A DNA stretch of 64,000 nt from Bacteroidales bacterium (GCA_017960475.1 JAGCZH010000018.1:124001-188000), one strand, 5' to 3'; positions 54,901 to 62,871 are shown, counted from the stretch's first letter. The notes: generated by a model from the letters alone, not told the origin. Numbers and translations are program-made.

Positions 54901-56724
54901 AATCGTTACAACGAACAATTGTTCCTCGACCTTGGCATTGCTGTAGCCATAACCAATCCTAAGCCTGTGGCCACCGCACTCAATGTTGTGTCTTCTCTCG
55001 GTCAGGTGTCTGTCCGCGATGGTTTAATCAACGACGGAACACTCCTCTCTGCCACTATGACTTTCGATGACAACAACCATCAGTGGCTTGATGGTATCCG
55101 CGATAACGATAACTCCGCTCTTACCAACTGGATACGAAGCGGTAACCAATATGCCACTTCAAGTTCGGCTACGTTCCGCGATGGTGGTACCGATCTCACC
55201 TCTTCCGACGAACATTATCTTGACGAAGACTACTATAAGCTCGTTCGTAACAACGAATCGAACCGTACCGAATCCTATGCTGTCGATAAACTTCAAACCT
55301 ATGAGAAGGTTATCGGTGGTCTCTGGTCACCCTATGGTCTTGTATCGACCCGCGAGTATCATCCTGGTTTCTCGTATCGCTACTACCTCTCCAGTCAGCA
55401 TGTCCTTGACTCTATCGGTTCTTCAAGCAACAAGTCTTACTATAAGAACCTCCGTTACACCTTGTTGACTTCTAACAACAAGTCTCTCATGTTCAACGAC
55501 ATGTCCAAGCTTCCAAGCGTTCGCGTTGTCCTTACCTCCGATCAGTCCAAGTGGACTCGTTGCCCTGTCCTCGAGATGTGCGACGATTATACTCAGGCAG
55601 AAGGTAACGCTCGCCGCTTCCAGCTCCGTAAACATAAATCTATTGATAAGAACGGTGATACCACCACAGCTACCGGTGTCTCTGAGAACCCCAACGATGC
55701 CAACTACATCTCTGAATATGGTATGGGTTGGTTCCCAGGCTACGCCATCAACCTTTCCACTGGTGAACGTTTGAATATCATGTATGGTGAGGATTCACGT
55801 TACGTTCAGTTCAATGGTCGAGACATGATGTGGAATCCTGTCAACACTCTCACTGTTGGTTCTTCCAACTATATCATGGGTGGTCGTCACTACATCTATG
55901 TTATGAACGCTATCAGCCAGGAATTCCCATACTATCACCAGCCTCGTGAGAACTACATCAAGATGGAGTACAAATCTCCCTCTTATGACGCTGGTCGTTG
56001 GGCAGTTCGTATGCTGCGTTCTCTCGATCATTTCTTCACTACCAAGAACACCGAGTTCAACCAGGGTCTTCTCAAATACGAAGGTTCTAAATACATAGTT
56101 CCTATGCGTGACTCCTCGGCGTTCCTGTTCTCTACTGTCGCTTGGGTCAATATGCCCCGCGTCACTGAGACCATCAACAATCCTAAGGACATTCCCTGCG
56201 ATGTTACTATTGATATCAACGTGAACAACCACTATGGCCAGTATTATGGCAACAACGGCACTCGTCCTGAAAACGCTGGTTTCACTGCCAGCAATGGTAA
56301 CAATCCAATGTATATGTTCGAACTCACTCCCGACATTGTCACTTTGACTCATGTCGCTGACAGGGACAACGCTCGCCAGAGCTTCAAGGATTCCATCATG
56401 GAAGCCATCAGTGTTGTTCCCAACCCCTATTACAGTTACTCTGCTTATGAAACTAAGAGCCAGTTGGAAACCAAGGTTCGCTTCATCAATGTTCCTGCCA
56501 ACACCACTATCAAGATATACACTGTTGACGGTACACTTGTCAGATCGTTCCCGAGCACACCTTCCAATACGACTACTTACGACTGGGATCTCCACAACCA
56601 CAATGGTATTCCTATCGCCGGTGGTATGTACCTCATCCATTTCAGCACTCCTGGCATCGGAGAGCGTGTTGTCAAATGGTTCGGCACCATGCGTCCTGTT
56701 GATTTGAGTGACTTCCAGTTCTAA
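52000..56724 (+). CDS. very large exported protein with T9SS-like C-terminus
   Basis: The 1574-aa protein has a signal peptide (about 1-24). A short Cys/Lys-rich head precedes an N-terminal domain with LNVNNVRALINGYGNMWYDG, YCAALWIGGTDVNDQLRLAA and GDDYWPGPLT, a pattern I recall from other Bacteroidota T9SS cargo. Two Asp-rich loops (FFDADGDGEYHY, DPDGKDNPKIDI) could bind calcium. The C-terminus (VVPNPYYSYSAYE ... GGMYLIHFSTPGIGERVVKW) resembles a FlgD-like sorting domain. No catalytic motif is seen. It lies between a TonB receptor and a PorV-like barrel, 30 nt from each. A surface-layer or structural role is possible. Confidence 0.75.
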   Translation: MKNIFIKTVLMAFLFSSTVGTAVARECTTCKKPSSKKAAVQSKAAVCKRAQSTAELNVNNVRALINGYGNMWYDGSITQYHIPKDGTSTPLYCAALWIGGTDVNDQLRLAALRFGSEGDDYWPGPLTIDGTADVTVEVCNYYDRHFKITQAEVESFRQMFDYTQHPPVPNDKYHEELVSQVIKEWPAHGGFPNQSHYLAPFFDADGDGEYHYQNGDYPYYDFDNELCPRTLKAKLQPGEPYVPFKTMEDSLGVVSGGLLSDQVLKGDQTIWWVFNDMGNSHTESGGQPIGLEIRAQAFAFSTNDEINNMTFYTYEIINRSVYELRNTYFSQWVDPDLGYGYDDYIGCDVKRGLGYCYNGKDVDGPGTGAYTGIPPAVGIDFFQGPYMDPDGKDNPKIDIAKMRIHYPEKLANYWIPSQNKYDTIRLTDDADLYYPLAWYFVPDDSIGNCAINGVNFGNNIIDDERFGMRRFVYYENGSSNTNGEPSKATDYYNYLQGYWKNGAHMKFGGNAIATGTSNLNCDFMFPDDSDPLYWGTNGVRPDDEFHPDDWTEVTSGDNVSPGDRRFMQSAGPFTLKPGAVNYITVGIPFAQASSGNRWTSVTLLREIDDVCQSLFENCFKVLDGPDAPTLVVQEMSNEVILYITYENPSSNNYGESYDQEDNSILKSYAPELRRYKFEGYQIYQLVDANASVTDIGDETKARLVYQCDIENYYDDTAANPTLPIAKLVNYTSNSATGLLTGTIMVNGSNTGIKHVVRVNSDQFASGTHTNLVNNKEYYYVCIAYAHNRYKEYSQTDPTKLDGQKEPYLAGRKNEYGGTITPVVAKPHDPSAENGGTIVQATYGMSPNITRLEGYGNGGNVLRFTEESLVELMGEKGQTGKAPGYFSENTAAGSYSANMQNPCIIAQPVYEQNYGPINVRIIDPLNVKEGRFQIKFDGASDTSRWVISTVDGSPLFDNVYTDTADFAINRYNEQLFLDLGIAVAITNPKPVATALNVVSSLGQVSVRDGLINDGTLLSATMTFDDNNHQWLDGIRDNDNSALTNWIRSGNQYATSSSATFRDGGTDLTSSDEHYLDEDYYKLVRNNESNRTESYAVDKLQTYEKVIGGLWSPYGLVSTREYHPGFSYRYYLSSQHVLDSIGSSSNKSYYKNLRYTLLTSNNKSLMFNDMSKLPSVRVVLTSDQSKWTRCPVLEMCDDYTQAEGNARRFQLRKHKSIDKNGDTTTATGVSENPNDANYISEYGMGWFPGYAINLSTGERLNIMYGEDSRYVQFNGRDMMWNPVNTLTVGSSNYIMGGRHYIYVMNAISQEFPYYHQPRENYIKMEYKSPSYDAGRWAVRMLRSLDHFFTTKNTEFNQGLLKYEGSKYIVPMRDSSAFLFSTVAWVNMPRVTETINNPKDIPCDVTIDINVNNHYGQYYGNNGTRPENAGFTASNGNNPMYMFELTPDIVTLTHVADRDNARQSFKDSIMEAISVVPNPYYSYSAYETKSQLETKVRFINVPANTTIKIYTVDGTLVRSFPSTPSNTTTYDWDLHNHNGIPIAGGMYLIHFSTPGIGERVVKWFGTMRPVDLSDFQF

Positions 56725-56754
56725 TTATTCATCAATTAAAAACTTTTTACAGAA

Positions 56755-57822
56755 ATGAAAAGAATATTAAGTATATTGACTGTAATGGTTCTCACAGCGT
56801 CATTGTCGGCTCCTGCTTTTGCCGGCAACGACGATCGTAGAGGTACTGCAGGTGCCACGGAATTGCTCATCAACCCGTGGGCTCGCAGCTCCAGCTGGGG
56901 TGGTGTCAATACTTCCTGCGCACGCGGAATTGACGGTTTCTTCTCCAACATTGCTGGCCTCTCTTTTGTCGAGAAAACAGAGTTCGTCTATACCAATACC
57001 ATGCTTTACGGCGGTCGCAACGGTCTCACCAGTGGCGCTTCTATCAACGCCTTTGGTCTTGCTCTCCGTCTGGGTGACGCTGGCGTCCTTGGCGCTTATG
57101 TCGCTGCAATGGGGTTCGGTGACCTTCAGGTTACCACCGAGGAAAGCCCGGAACCTGGTAGCAACGGTACCGTCTCGCCTACCTATATGAACTTAAATGT
57201 GGCCTACTCCTATTCCTTCACCAACTCCATCCATGGTGGTGCTGTTTTGAAGGTCATCACCGAGTCGACCTCTAACGTTACTGCTACTGGTGTCGCTATC
57301 GATGCTGGTATCCAGTACCAAACTGGAGAAAATGATGAGCTCAAGTTCGGTATTTCTCTTAAGAATATCGGACCTGCTCTCAGTTTCAGCGGTACAGGTT
57401 TGTCTTTCACCACGAACAATGCTGCAGGTAACTCCATGACTGTGGAGTTCCGTTCAGCAGAGATGGAGCTTCCCACATTGCTCAACATTGGTATCTCCTA
57501 CGACTTCCTTTTCGAGAAATGGAACCAACGTCTCACTCTTGCTGGTACATTCACCTCCAATGCATTCCTCCGCGACAATTTCGGTCTTGGTTTCGAGTAC
57601 TCACTTCTCGACCGTTTCCAGGCTCGCGCCGCATATGTATATCAGAAGGGTATGTTCAATGCTGACGACCGTACCTCCAACAGTGCTGGTCTCTCTGCCG
57701 GTGGTTCTGTGATTTTCCCCTTCGGCAAAGAGGGTAAGACAAGTCTCTCTCTTGACTATGCTTACCGTTCGTCCTTCACTTTAAAAGGTTCTCACTCTAT
57801 CGGAGCTACCTTCAAGTTCTAA
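56755..57822 (+). CDS. PorV/PorQ-family outer-membrane barrel
   Basis: The 355-aa protein has a signal peptide (about 1-23, ending APAFAG). A FadL-like barrel of the PorV/PorQ type follows, with the helper signature LLINPWARSSSWGG, ARGIDGFFSNIAGLSF and FALxLRLGDAGVLG-like strands. It ends in aromatic GSHSIGATFKF. PorV carries T9SS cargo to the attachment complex, so this copy may serve the large protein encoded just upstream. It could also be a dedicated paralogue. A terminator follows. Confidence 0.82.
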   Translation: MKRILSILTVMVLTASLSAPAFAGNDDRRGTAGATELLINPWARSSSWGGVNTSCARGIDGFFSNIAGLSFVEKTEFVYTNTMLYGGRNGLTSGASINAFGLALRLGDAGVLGAYVAAMGFGDLQVTTEESPEPGSNGTVSPTYMNLNVAYSYSFTNSIHGGAVLKVITESTSNVTATGVAIDAGIQYQTGENDELKFGISLKNIGPALSFSGTGLSFTTNNAAGNSMTVEFRSAEMELPTLLNIGISYDFLFEKWNQRLTLAGTFTSNAFLRDNFGLGFEYSLLDRFQARAAYVYQKGMFNADDRTSNSAGLSAGGSVIFPFGKEGKTSLSLDYAYRSSFTLKGSHSIGATFKF

Positions 57823-57846
57823 GTTTAGACAATTAACATAGACTAA

Positions 57847-57883
57847 AGTAGGGAAAGGTCTTTTCGGACCTTTCCTACTTTTT
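57847..57883 (+). terminator. terminator after the receptor/cargo/PorV-like operon
   Basis: Arms AGTAGGGAAAGGTC and GACCTTTCCTACT form a stem of about 13 bp with one bulged G, followed by a T run. Confidence 0.9.
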
Positions 57884-57907
57884 ACGCAAAACTCAATTTC
57901 AATTATC

Positions 57908-58381
57908 ATGTCAGAAATAAAGTATTACAGCGAAGAGGGCTTGCAGAAGCTCAAGGATGAACTACATCACATGATAGCTTTCGACCGCCCTGCCGCTGCC
58001 GCTGCTATCGCTGAAGCCCGCGACAAAGGCGATCTCTCCGAAAATGCGGAATACGATGCCGCTAAAGAGGCTCAAGGCCATCTCGAGGCTCGTATTTCAA
58101 AATTACAGGACCTTATCGCCAATGCTCGCCTGCTCGACGAATCCAAAATCGACACTTCCAAAGTTCTCCTGCTTTCCAAAATAACCATCAAGAATGTCAA
58201 AAACAACATGAAGCAGGTCTACACTATTGTGCCTGAAAGTGAAGCCGACCTTAAAAAAGGCCTCATCTCCGTTTCTTCTCCTTTTGCACAGGCATTTCTT
58301 GGTAAGAAAGCGGGGGAAACTGTCCAGGTCGTTGTTCCTGCCGGTACAATGAACTTTGAGATTCTCTCTGTTGAGCGCTAA
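57908..58381 (+). CDS. greA: transcription elongation factor GreA
   Basis: GreA rescues backtracked RNA polymerase by stimulating cleavage of the nascent RNA. The 157-aa protein has the N-terminal coiled coil with GDLSENAEYDAAKE, whose acidic residues reach the active site. The C-terminal domain has ISVSSPFAQAFLGKKAGETV. Length is standard. It stands 29 nt upstream of a HIT-family gene. Confidence 0.95.
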   Translation: MSEIKYYSEEGLQKLKDELHHMIAFDRPAAAAAIAEARDKGDLSENAEYDAAKEAQGHLEARISKLQDLIANARLLDESKIDTSKVLLLSKITIKNVKNNMKQVYTIVPESEADLKKGLISVSSPFAQAFLGKKAGETVQVVVPAGTMNFEILSVER

Positions 58382-58410
58382 ATATTTAATAATAGAAAAA
58401 AACTATTTTT

Positions 58411-58803
58411 ATGGCAAGTATTTTTTCTCGTATTGTTGCTGGTGAAATACCCTGCTACAAGGTGGCCGAAACCGACGATTGTATGGCTTTTCTTGATGTG
58501 AATCCTGTTGTTAGAGGCCACGTCCTCTGCATACCCAAGAAAGAGGTAGACTATATTTTCGACCTTGACGAAAAACTGTATGTCGACCTTCAGCTTTTCA
58601 GCCGCAAAGTCGCTATTGCATTGAAAAAAGTCTGTCCTTGCATCAAAGTCGCTGTGGCTGTACAGGGCTTGGAGGTGCCTCATGCACATATTCATCTCAT
58701 GCCACTCAACGATCCTTCTGAATTTGGCTTTGGCCATCACATCAAGATGGAACCTGCCGAAATGCAGGCTCTTGCTGCCAAAATCGCTGCAGCCATCGAA
58801 TAA
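58411..58803 (+). CDS. HIT family nucleotide-binding protein
   Basis: The 130-aa protein has the histidine triad HAHIHLMPL and the N-terminal FSRIVAGEIPCYKVAETD typical of Hint-type hydrolases. These split adenosine phosphoramidates and related nucleotides. It follows greA by 29 nt and both probably share a transcript ending at the terminator near 58.87 kb. Confidence 0.92.
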   Translation: MASIFSRIVAGEIPCYKVAETDDCMAFLDVNPVVRGHVLCIPKKEVDYIFDLDEKLYVDLQLFSRKVAIALKKVCPCIKVAVAVQGLEVPHAHIHLMPLNDPSEFGFGHHIKMEPAEMQALAAKIAAAIE

Positions 58804-58850
58804 ACATTTACCGACTTCCCCGTCCTATCGAATGATAGGGGATTAATATA

Positions 58851-58896
58851 AAAAGAGGCATTGACCATATAAAGGTAAATGCCTCTTTTATTTTTT
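58851..58896. terminator. bidirectional terminator between HIT gene and purM
   Basis: Arms AAAAGAGGCATT (58851-58862) and AATGCCTCTTTT (58878-58889), with an inner ACC/GGT pair, are followed by TATTTTTT. Convergent genes lie on both sides. Confidence 0.88.
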
Positions 58897-58918
58897 AAAT
58901 ATCCGATCAGGATATATA

Positions 58919-60091
58919 TCATTTGTTGTATACAAACTCTCCCTTTTCGCTCTTCACAGTCACTTGGGCTTTGTCGCATGCCTCGCAGTGTCCGATGATT
59001 TGAGCGTCAATGTTGAAGCTCCGTGATATGTCGATAACGCCTTTTGCTGTTGCCTCGTCGGTGTATATCTCCATGCGGTGCCCCATGTTGAAGACTGTGT
59101 ACATCTCTTTCCAGTCGGTGCCGCTCTGCTCTTGGATAAGTTTGAAAAGAGGAGGCACTGCGAACATGTTGTCTTTTACGACATGCAGCTGGTCTATAAA
59201 ATGGAGCACCTTGGTTTGAGCTCCTCCGCTGCAATGTATCATGCCGTCGATTTTTTGACGGTACTCGTCGAGAACTTTTCTTATCACAGGAGCGTATGTG
59301 CGGGTAGGAGAGAGGACCATCTTGCCGGCATCCACACCTTCCACCTCAGTGGGGTCGGTGAGTCTTTTGCCACCACAATACACTACCTCTTGAGGAAGAG
59401 CGGTGTCGTAGCTTTCAGGATGATTCTCGGCATAGTATTTCGAAAAAACATCGTGGCGTGCCGATGTCAAGCCATTGCTACCCATACCTCCGTTGTATTC
59501 TGTCTCGTAGCTTGATTTGCCATACGATGCCAATCCCACTATGACGTTGCCAGGCTTGATGTTTGCATTGTCAACAACATCTTTGCGGCGCATTCTTGCC
59601 GTCACTGTGCTGTCCACTATGATGGTGCGTACCAAGTCTCCCACATCAGCGGTCTCGCCGCCTGTCAGGGTGATTCCGATACCCAGGTCACGCATTTGCT
59701 GAAGGAATTCTTCTGTGCCATTGATTACGGCGCTGATGACCTCTCCAGGGATGAGTCTTTTGTTGCGTCCTATCGTGCTGCTCAGCAAAATGTTGTCGAC
59801 GGCACCTACGCAGAGCAGGTCGTCAAGATTCATCACCACGGCGTCGATGGCAACACCTTTCCATACCGACAGGTCGCCGGTCTCTTTCCAGTATAGGTAT
59901 GCCAGCGACGACTTTGTTCCGGCGCCGTCGGCATGCATGATGTTGCAATACTGATCGTCGCCTCCCAATATGTCGGGAATGATTTTGCAGAATGCTTTAG
60001 GATAGAGTCCTTTGTCTATGTTTTTGATGGCGTTGTGCACATCTTCTTTGGCGGCAGAGACACCGCGCAGGTTGTATTTCAGCGTGTCCAC
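58919..60091 (-). CDS. purM: phosphoribosylformylglycinamidine cyclo-ligase (AIR synthetase)
   Basis: PurM closes the imidazole ring in purine synthesis. The 390-aa protein starts YNLRGVSAAKEDVHNAI after a GTG start at 60091. It has HADGAGTKSSLAY, the ATP-binding ITLTGGETADVGDL and MIHCSGGAQTKVL. This is the long PurM form typical of Bacteroidota. Upstream of the GTG lies an in-frame 15-bp tandem repeat. Its promoter box is at 60148-60155. Confidence 0.93.
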   Translation of the reverse strand: MDTLKYNLRGVSAAKEDVHNAIKNIDKGLYPKAFCKIIPDILGGDDQYCNIMHADGAGTKSSLAYLYWKETGDLSVWKGVAIDAVVMNLDDLLCVGAVDNILLSSTIGRNKRLIPGEVISAVINGTEEFLQQMRDLGIGITLTGGETADVGDLVRTIIVDSTVTARMRRKDVVDNANIKPGNVIVGLASYGKSSYETEYNGGMGSNGLTSARHDVFSKYYAENHPESYDTALPQEVVYCGGKRLTDPTEVEGVDAGKMVLSPTRTYAPVIRKVLDEYRQKIDGMIHCSGGAQTKVLHFIDQLHVVKDNMFAVPPLFKLIQEQSGTDWKEMYTVFNMGHRMEIYTDEATAKGVIDISRSFNIDAQIIGHCEACDKAQVTVKSEKGEFVYNK

Positions 60092-60095
60092 TTTG

Positions 60096-60125
60096 TTGGT
60101 GAATTGTGAGTTGGTGAATTGTGAG
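60096..60125 (-). repeat. 15-bp tandem repeat in the purM leader
   Basis: Two exact copies of TTGGTGAATTGTGAG (60096-60110 and 60111-60125) lie just before the purM GTG start, with a partial third copy. They are in frame with purM but no start codon precedes them. Confidence 0.75.
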
Positions 60126-60147
60126 TTGTGAATGCCTGTTCGGTGTG

Positions 60148-60155
60148 CAAAAATA
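60148..60155 (-). promoter_or_regulatory. promoter -7 box for purM
   Basis: The minus strand reads TATTTTTG, a perfect box, 57 nt upstream of the GTG. Confidence 0.62.
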
Positions 60156-60185
60156 CTAATTTTTTGCCGAATGGCTAAAAAAATG

Positions 60186-60193
60186 TATTTTTG
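60186..60193 (+). promoter_or_regulatory. promoter -7 box for the PqqD-like operon
   Basis: TATTTTTG matches TAnnTTTG and lies 30 nt before the ATG at 60224. It heads the four-gene run ending at 62816. Confidence 0.65.
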
Positions 60194-60223
60194 TAAAGTA
60201 ATAAGAATTTGTATATTAGATAT

Positions 60224-60829
60224 ATGTTGTTGATACGTAGGTTATTGATTATTGTGCTTTCGGTCGTTGCCTTGCTGTTTCCGTCTGTGGCAAATGCTCA
60301 AAACGAGACAGAGGCACTCCCCTCACGCAACGATTTTAAGTTCACATTGCTCTCGTTGGGCAGTGGTTCGACACGCATAACTTACGAACATGCTTTCACA
60401 CCGCTCAACAGTGCCGAGCTCACTCTTGGTATCGTAGGTCTTGGATGGGACTGGATGAACGACAGCGACCCGCATGGGCTGCTTGCCAAGTTGGCATATA
60501 AATGGCGTCTCATCCCTCAGCGCAATGCCGACAGCTGGCTGGCAGGCATGTATGTCAAACCCGAATTTGTGATATGTAACTTCAACTATGCCGGCCCGCG
60601 TTATCGTGGTGAGTTGGTCAAGTGTGCTGTGCAGACTTTCCAGATGGCGCTGCTTGCAGAGGTGGGCTACCAGCTTGTGTTGGAGTGGTTTGTCTTTGAT
60701 ATCTACGGTGGTCTCGGCCTCTCGATTGGAAGTGGCAACGAGAACAACTATTATCATAGTTTCATGCTTTTCCCCACCGATGGATTTCTGGCTTTCACCG
60801 CAGGATTTCGTATTGGCATAGCTTTTTAG
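60224..60829 (+). CDS. exported barrel-like protein, unknown
   Basis: I start this 201-aa protein at ATG 60224; a TTG five codons upstream is less likely. It has a signal peptide (about 1-26, ending VANAQ) and alternating barrel-type strands (FKFTLLSLGSGSTRITYEHAF, ELTLGIVGLGWDWMN, GYQLVLEWFVFDIYGGLGL). It ends FLAFTAGFRIGIAF, a typical outer-membrane C-terminus. It is the first gene of the run with a PqqD-like protein, a kinase-like protein and a peptidase-like protein. Function is unknown. Confidence 0.72.
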   Translation: MLLIRRLLIIVLSVVALLFPSVANAQNETEALPSRNDFKFTLLSLGSGSTRITYEHAFTPLNSAELTLGIVGLGWDWMNDSDPHGLLAKLAYKWRLIPQRNADSWLAGMYVKPEFVICNFNYAGPRYRGELVKCAVQTFQMALLAEVGYQLVLEWFVFDIYGGLGLSIGSGNENNYYHSFMLFPTDGFLAFTAGFRIGIAF

Positions 60830-60853
60830 AACCCGAAAAATAGCATTTCTAAC

Positions 60854-61120
60854 ATGAGAATCAAGGATAAATGCAAAATACGGCAAGTCGCTGGCGAGTC
60901 CGTCCTGATGATAGTTGGCCGCAATCCTGGCGATATGACCAAAGTTATGGCATTCAACGAAACGTCACTATATCTGTGGGATCAACTTCAGGGCCGTGAT
61001 TTTGAAATCGCTGATGTGGTCACTCTACTGTTGCAGCGATTTGATATTGATGAGACCACAGCCTTGAATGACGCCACCAGTTGGGTTCAAACCTTAAAGG
61101 ATCATTCCATTGTTTCGTGA
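60854..61120 (+). CDS. PqqD-family protein
   Basis: The 88-aa protein has the PqqD fold pattern, with GRNPGDMTKVMAFNETSLYLW and then helices FEIADVVTLLLQRFDID and DATSWVQTLKDHSIV. PqqD proteins hold a peptide substrate for a modifying enzyme. No precursor peptide or radical SAM gene is adjacent. The neighbours on either side are a barrel gene (24 nt) and a P-loop kinase-like gene (20 nt). Peptide binding is inferred from the family only. Confidence 0.78.
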   Translation: MRIKDKCKIRQVAGESVLMIVGRNPGDMTKVMAFNETSLYLWDQLQGRDFEIADVVTLLLQRFDIDETTALNDATSWVQTLKDHSIVS

Positions 61121-61140
61121 TTCACTTTCAATCTCAATCA

Positions 61141-62013
61141 ATGCATCTCAAAATAGCCGATCATATCATTTCAGTAGAGGGAGACAACGAACTGAGACTT
61201 TTGACCTCTTGTCGTGCTTTCGATCCTTTTGTCGTCAGTGACGTTGAGGAGGAGTGGAGTGTCCGTTTTGGATGCACTCATGCTACTTTCCCTTCCCAAG
61301 CTGAGATTCTCTATGATGTCGAGATTGAGGATACTGGCAATTATTGCCGCTTTCTATATTACGATGGCCGCTATGGAATGGAAATATACAATCGATCCAA
61401 TGGTCATCGACAGGTCTCTTTAAGCTACCTTCCGGGCGGTCGTTTGGTAGAAGCCTCTTCTTGTGAGGATTTTTCATCATTGCGATTTGCTCTTTGGTTT
61501 GCTGTATGCATGCTTGCAGTCCCCTCAATGGTGACATTTGTCCACAGTTCTGTTGTGGTATATCACGGCAATGCCGTGCTTTTCCTTGGAGAGTCGGGAA
61601 CGGGCAAAAGCACACATTCACGGCTTTGGCTCAAAAACATCGATGATGTACATCTCCTCAATGACGACTGTCCCGCCATTGCCTTTGACGCGCACACTTC
61701 TCGTCCTGTGGTATATGGCTCTCCATGGAGCGGCAAGACACAGTGCTACCGACAAGAGCGCTACGACATTGCCGCCATTGTTCGCCTTTCGCAGTCACAG
61801 ACCAACGCAATCCGTCGTCTTTCTGTCTCGCAGTCAATAGTCGCTCTTCAACCCTCTCTTCCCCCTGCTTTGTTTCTGAGCTCTTACTTCGACAATTACT
61901 TGTATCAAATTCTTTCCGACATCATCTCCAAGGTGCCACTCTATCATCTTCAATGCTTGCCCGACGACGATGCCGCCATCCTTTGTTTCAACACCATATT
62001 TCCTAGGCAATGA
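61141..62013 (+). CDS. HPr-kinase-like P-loop protein
   Basis: The 290-aa protein has a beta-rich N-terminal half. The C-terminal kinase-like domain carries the P-loop GESGTGKST (150-158), HLLNDDCPAI as a Walker-B-like segment and VYGSPWSGKT (191-200). It resembles HPr kinase/phosphorylase relatives found beside PqqD proteins in RiPP-like clusters, some of which phosphorylate serine in peptides. No HPr gene is present. I chose the ATG at 61141. Its stop overlaps the next gene as ATGA. Confidence 0.78.
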   Translation: MHLKIADHIISVEGDNELRLLTSCRAFDPFVVSDVEEEWSVRFGCTHATFPSQAEILYDVEIEDTGNYCRFLYYDGRYGMEIYNRSNGHRQVSLSYLPGGRLVEASSCEDFSSLRFALWFAVCMLAVPSMVTFVHSSVVVYHGNAVLFLGESGTGKSTHSRLWLKNIDDVHLLNDDCPAIAFDAHTSRPVVYGSPWSGKTQCYRQERYDIAAIVRLSQSQTNAIRRLSVSQSIVALQPSLPPALFLSSYFDNYLYQILSDIISKVPLYHLQCLPDDDAAILCFNTIFPRQ

Positions 62014-62816
62014 GTCAGAAGAGCATTTTGGGACCAAATGACGTCAATTCGTTTTTTGCTGTCGACATGATAAAACGCCTTAGCGAAGGACATGTTGTCA
62101 CTGTTATTTTCGGGGGCGACAGCATGCTGCCACTAATCAATGGGGGTGCTGATGTGGTTGAGTTAACCCCTTTCTCAGGTGAAATCTGTCGTGGTGACAT
62201 ATATCTGTTCCGTCACAATGGACGTCTTGTCATCCATCGCCTTCTTCGTATCCACGGTGATGACTTGCTGTTCCGAGGCGACAACAACCGCATTACAGAG
62301 CATGTCACATCCTCCGACATCCTTGCACGCCTTACGGCTGTGATTCATCCCGACGGCAGTATTGAAAAAACCGATACCCCACAATGGCGTAGACGTTCTT
62401 CGCAAGTTGTCTTGAGACGCAATTGTTACAATATTTTTGCGAATGTTCTTGGACATAAACAGCGTCTCAAACTCCGGTGGTTTTATTTCGTGTTTCTTCT
62501 ATTGTTGATGTGGGCTCCATTGGGTTTCGTCGCCATACCGCTCAACAATTTTGTTTTTGGTCTCCGCCTTGACCATCTTCTACACTCCACAGTCTACATC
62601 CCTTGTGCTCTTTTCATGTACGATTTTTTCTCACGGCGAAGGATACTATTATCATGGCTTTCCTCTCTTTTGTTGGCCTTTGTCACCGAGACGGGACAAT
62701 ATATGCTCCCTTACCGTGGATTTGACATCAACGATATGGTCGCCAATTTCCTGGGTGTCTCTTTAGGTTGTCTGTTGTTTATGCTTTTTATGCGTAAATT
62801 TTACAGAATCAGATAG
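62010..62816 (+). CDS. S26-type signal peptidase fused to a VanZ-like domain
   Basis: The 268-aa protein starts with a peptidase-like domain (about 1-115) having GGDSMLPLI with Ser38 and LVIHRLLRI with His76, plus LLFRGDNN. This is the Ser-His dyad pattern of the SipW/ER-type signal peptidases. From about 155 four hydrophobic segments follow with LDHLLHS, TETGQYMLPYRGFDINDMVAN and GVSLG, the conserved residues of VanZ-like proteins. No membrane anchor precedes the peptidase part, so the VanZ domain may anchor it. The fusion is unusual. It overlaps the kinase-like gene by 4 nt. Confidence 0.8.
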   Translation: MSQKSILGPNDVNSFFAVDMIKRLSEGHVVTVIFGGDSMLPLINGGADVVELTPFSGEICRGDIYLFRHNGRLVIHRLLRIHGDDLLFRGDNNRITEHVTSSDILARLTAVIHPDGSIEKTDTPQWRRRSSQVVLRRNCYNIFANVLGHKQRLKLRWFYFVFLLLLMWAPLGFVAIPLNNFVFGLRLDHLLHSTVYIPCALFMYDFFSRRRILLSWLSSLLLAFVTETGQYMLPYRGFDINDMVANFLGVSLGCLLFMLFMRKFYRIR

Positions 62817-62863
62817 TTCTCAATCTAGTGTTTTTTTGTTGGTTATAGTCCAATAATTTTGTG

Positions 62864-62871
62864 TAATTTTG
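62864..62871 (+). promoter_or_regulatory. promoter -7 box for the mannosyltransferase gene
   Basis: TAATTTTG matches TAnnTTTG. A TTTTTTTGTTGG run about 20 nt upstream could supply the -33 element. The leader of about 155 nt holds AGGC/GCCT, a small hairpin (62938-62952), and a short TTTAAACCTTTTGAACCC tract. Confidence 0.6.

Noticed and set aside
48178-57822. A SusC/SusD polysaccharide utilisation locus
   Set aside because: No SusD-type lipoprotein or glycoside hydrolase is present; the second and third genes are T9SS-like.
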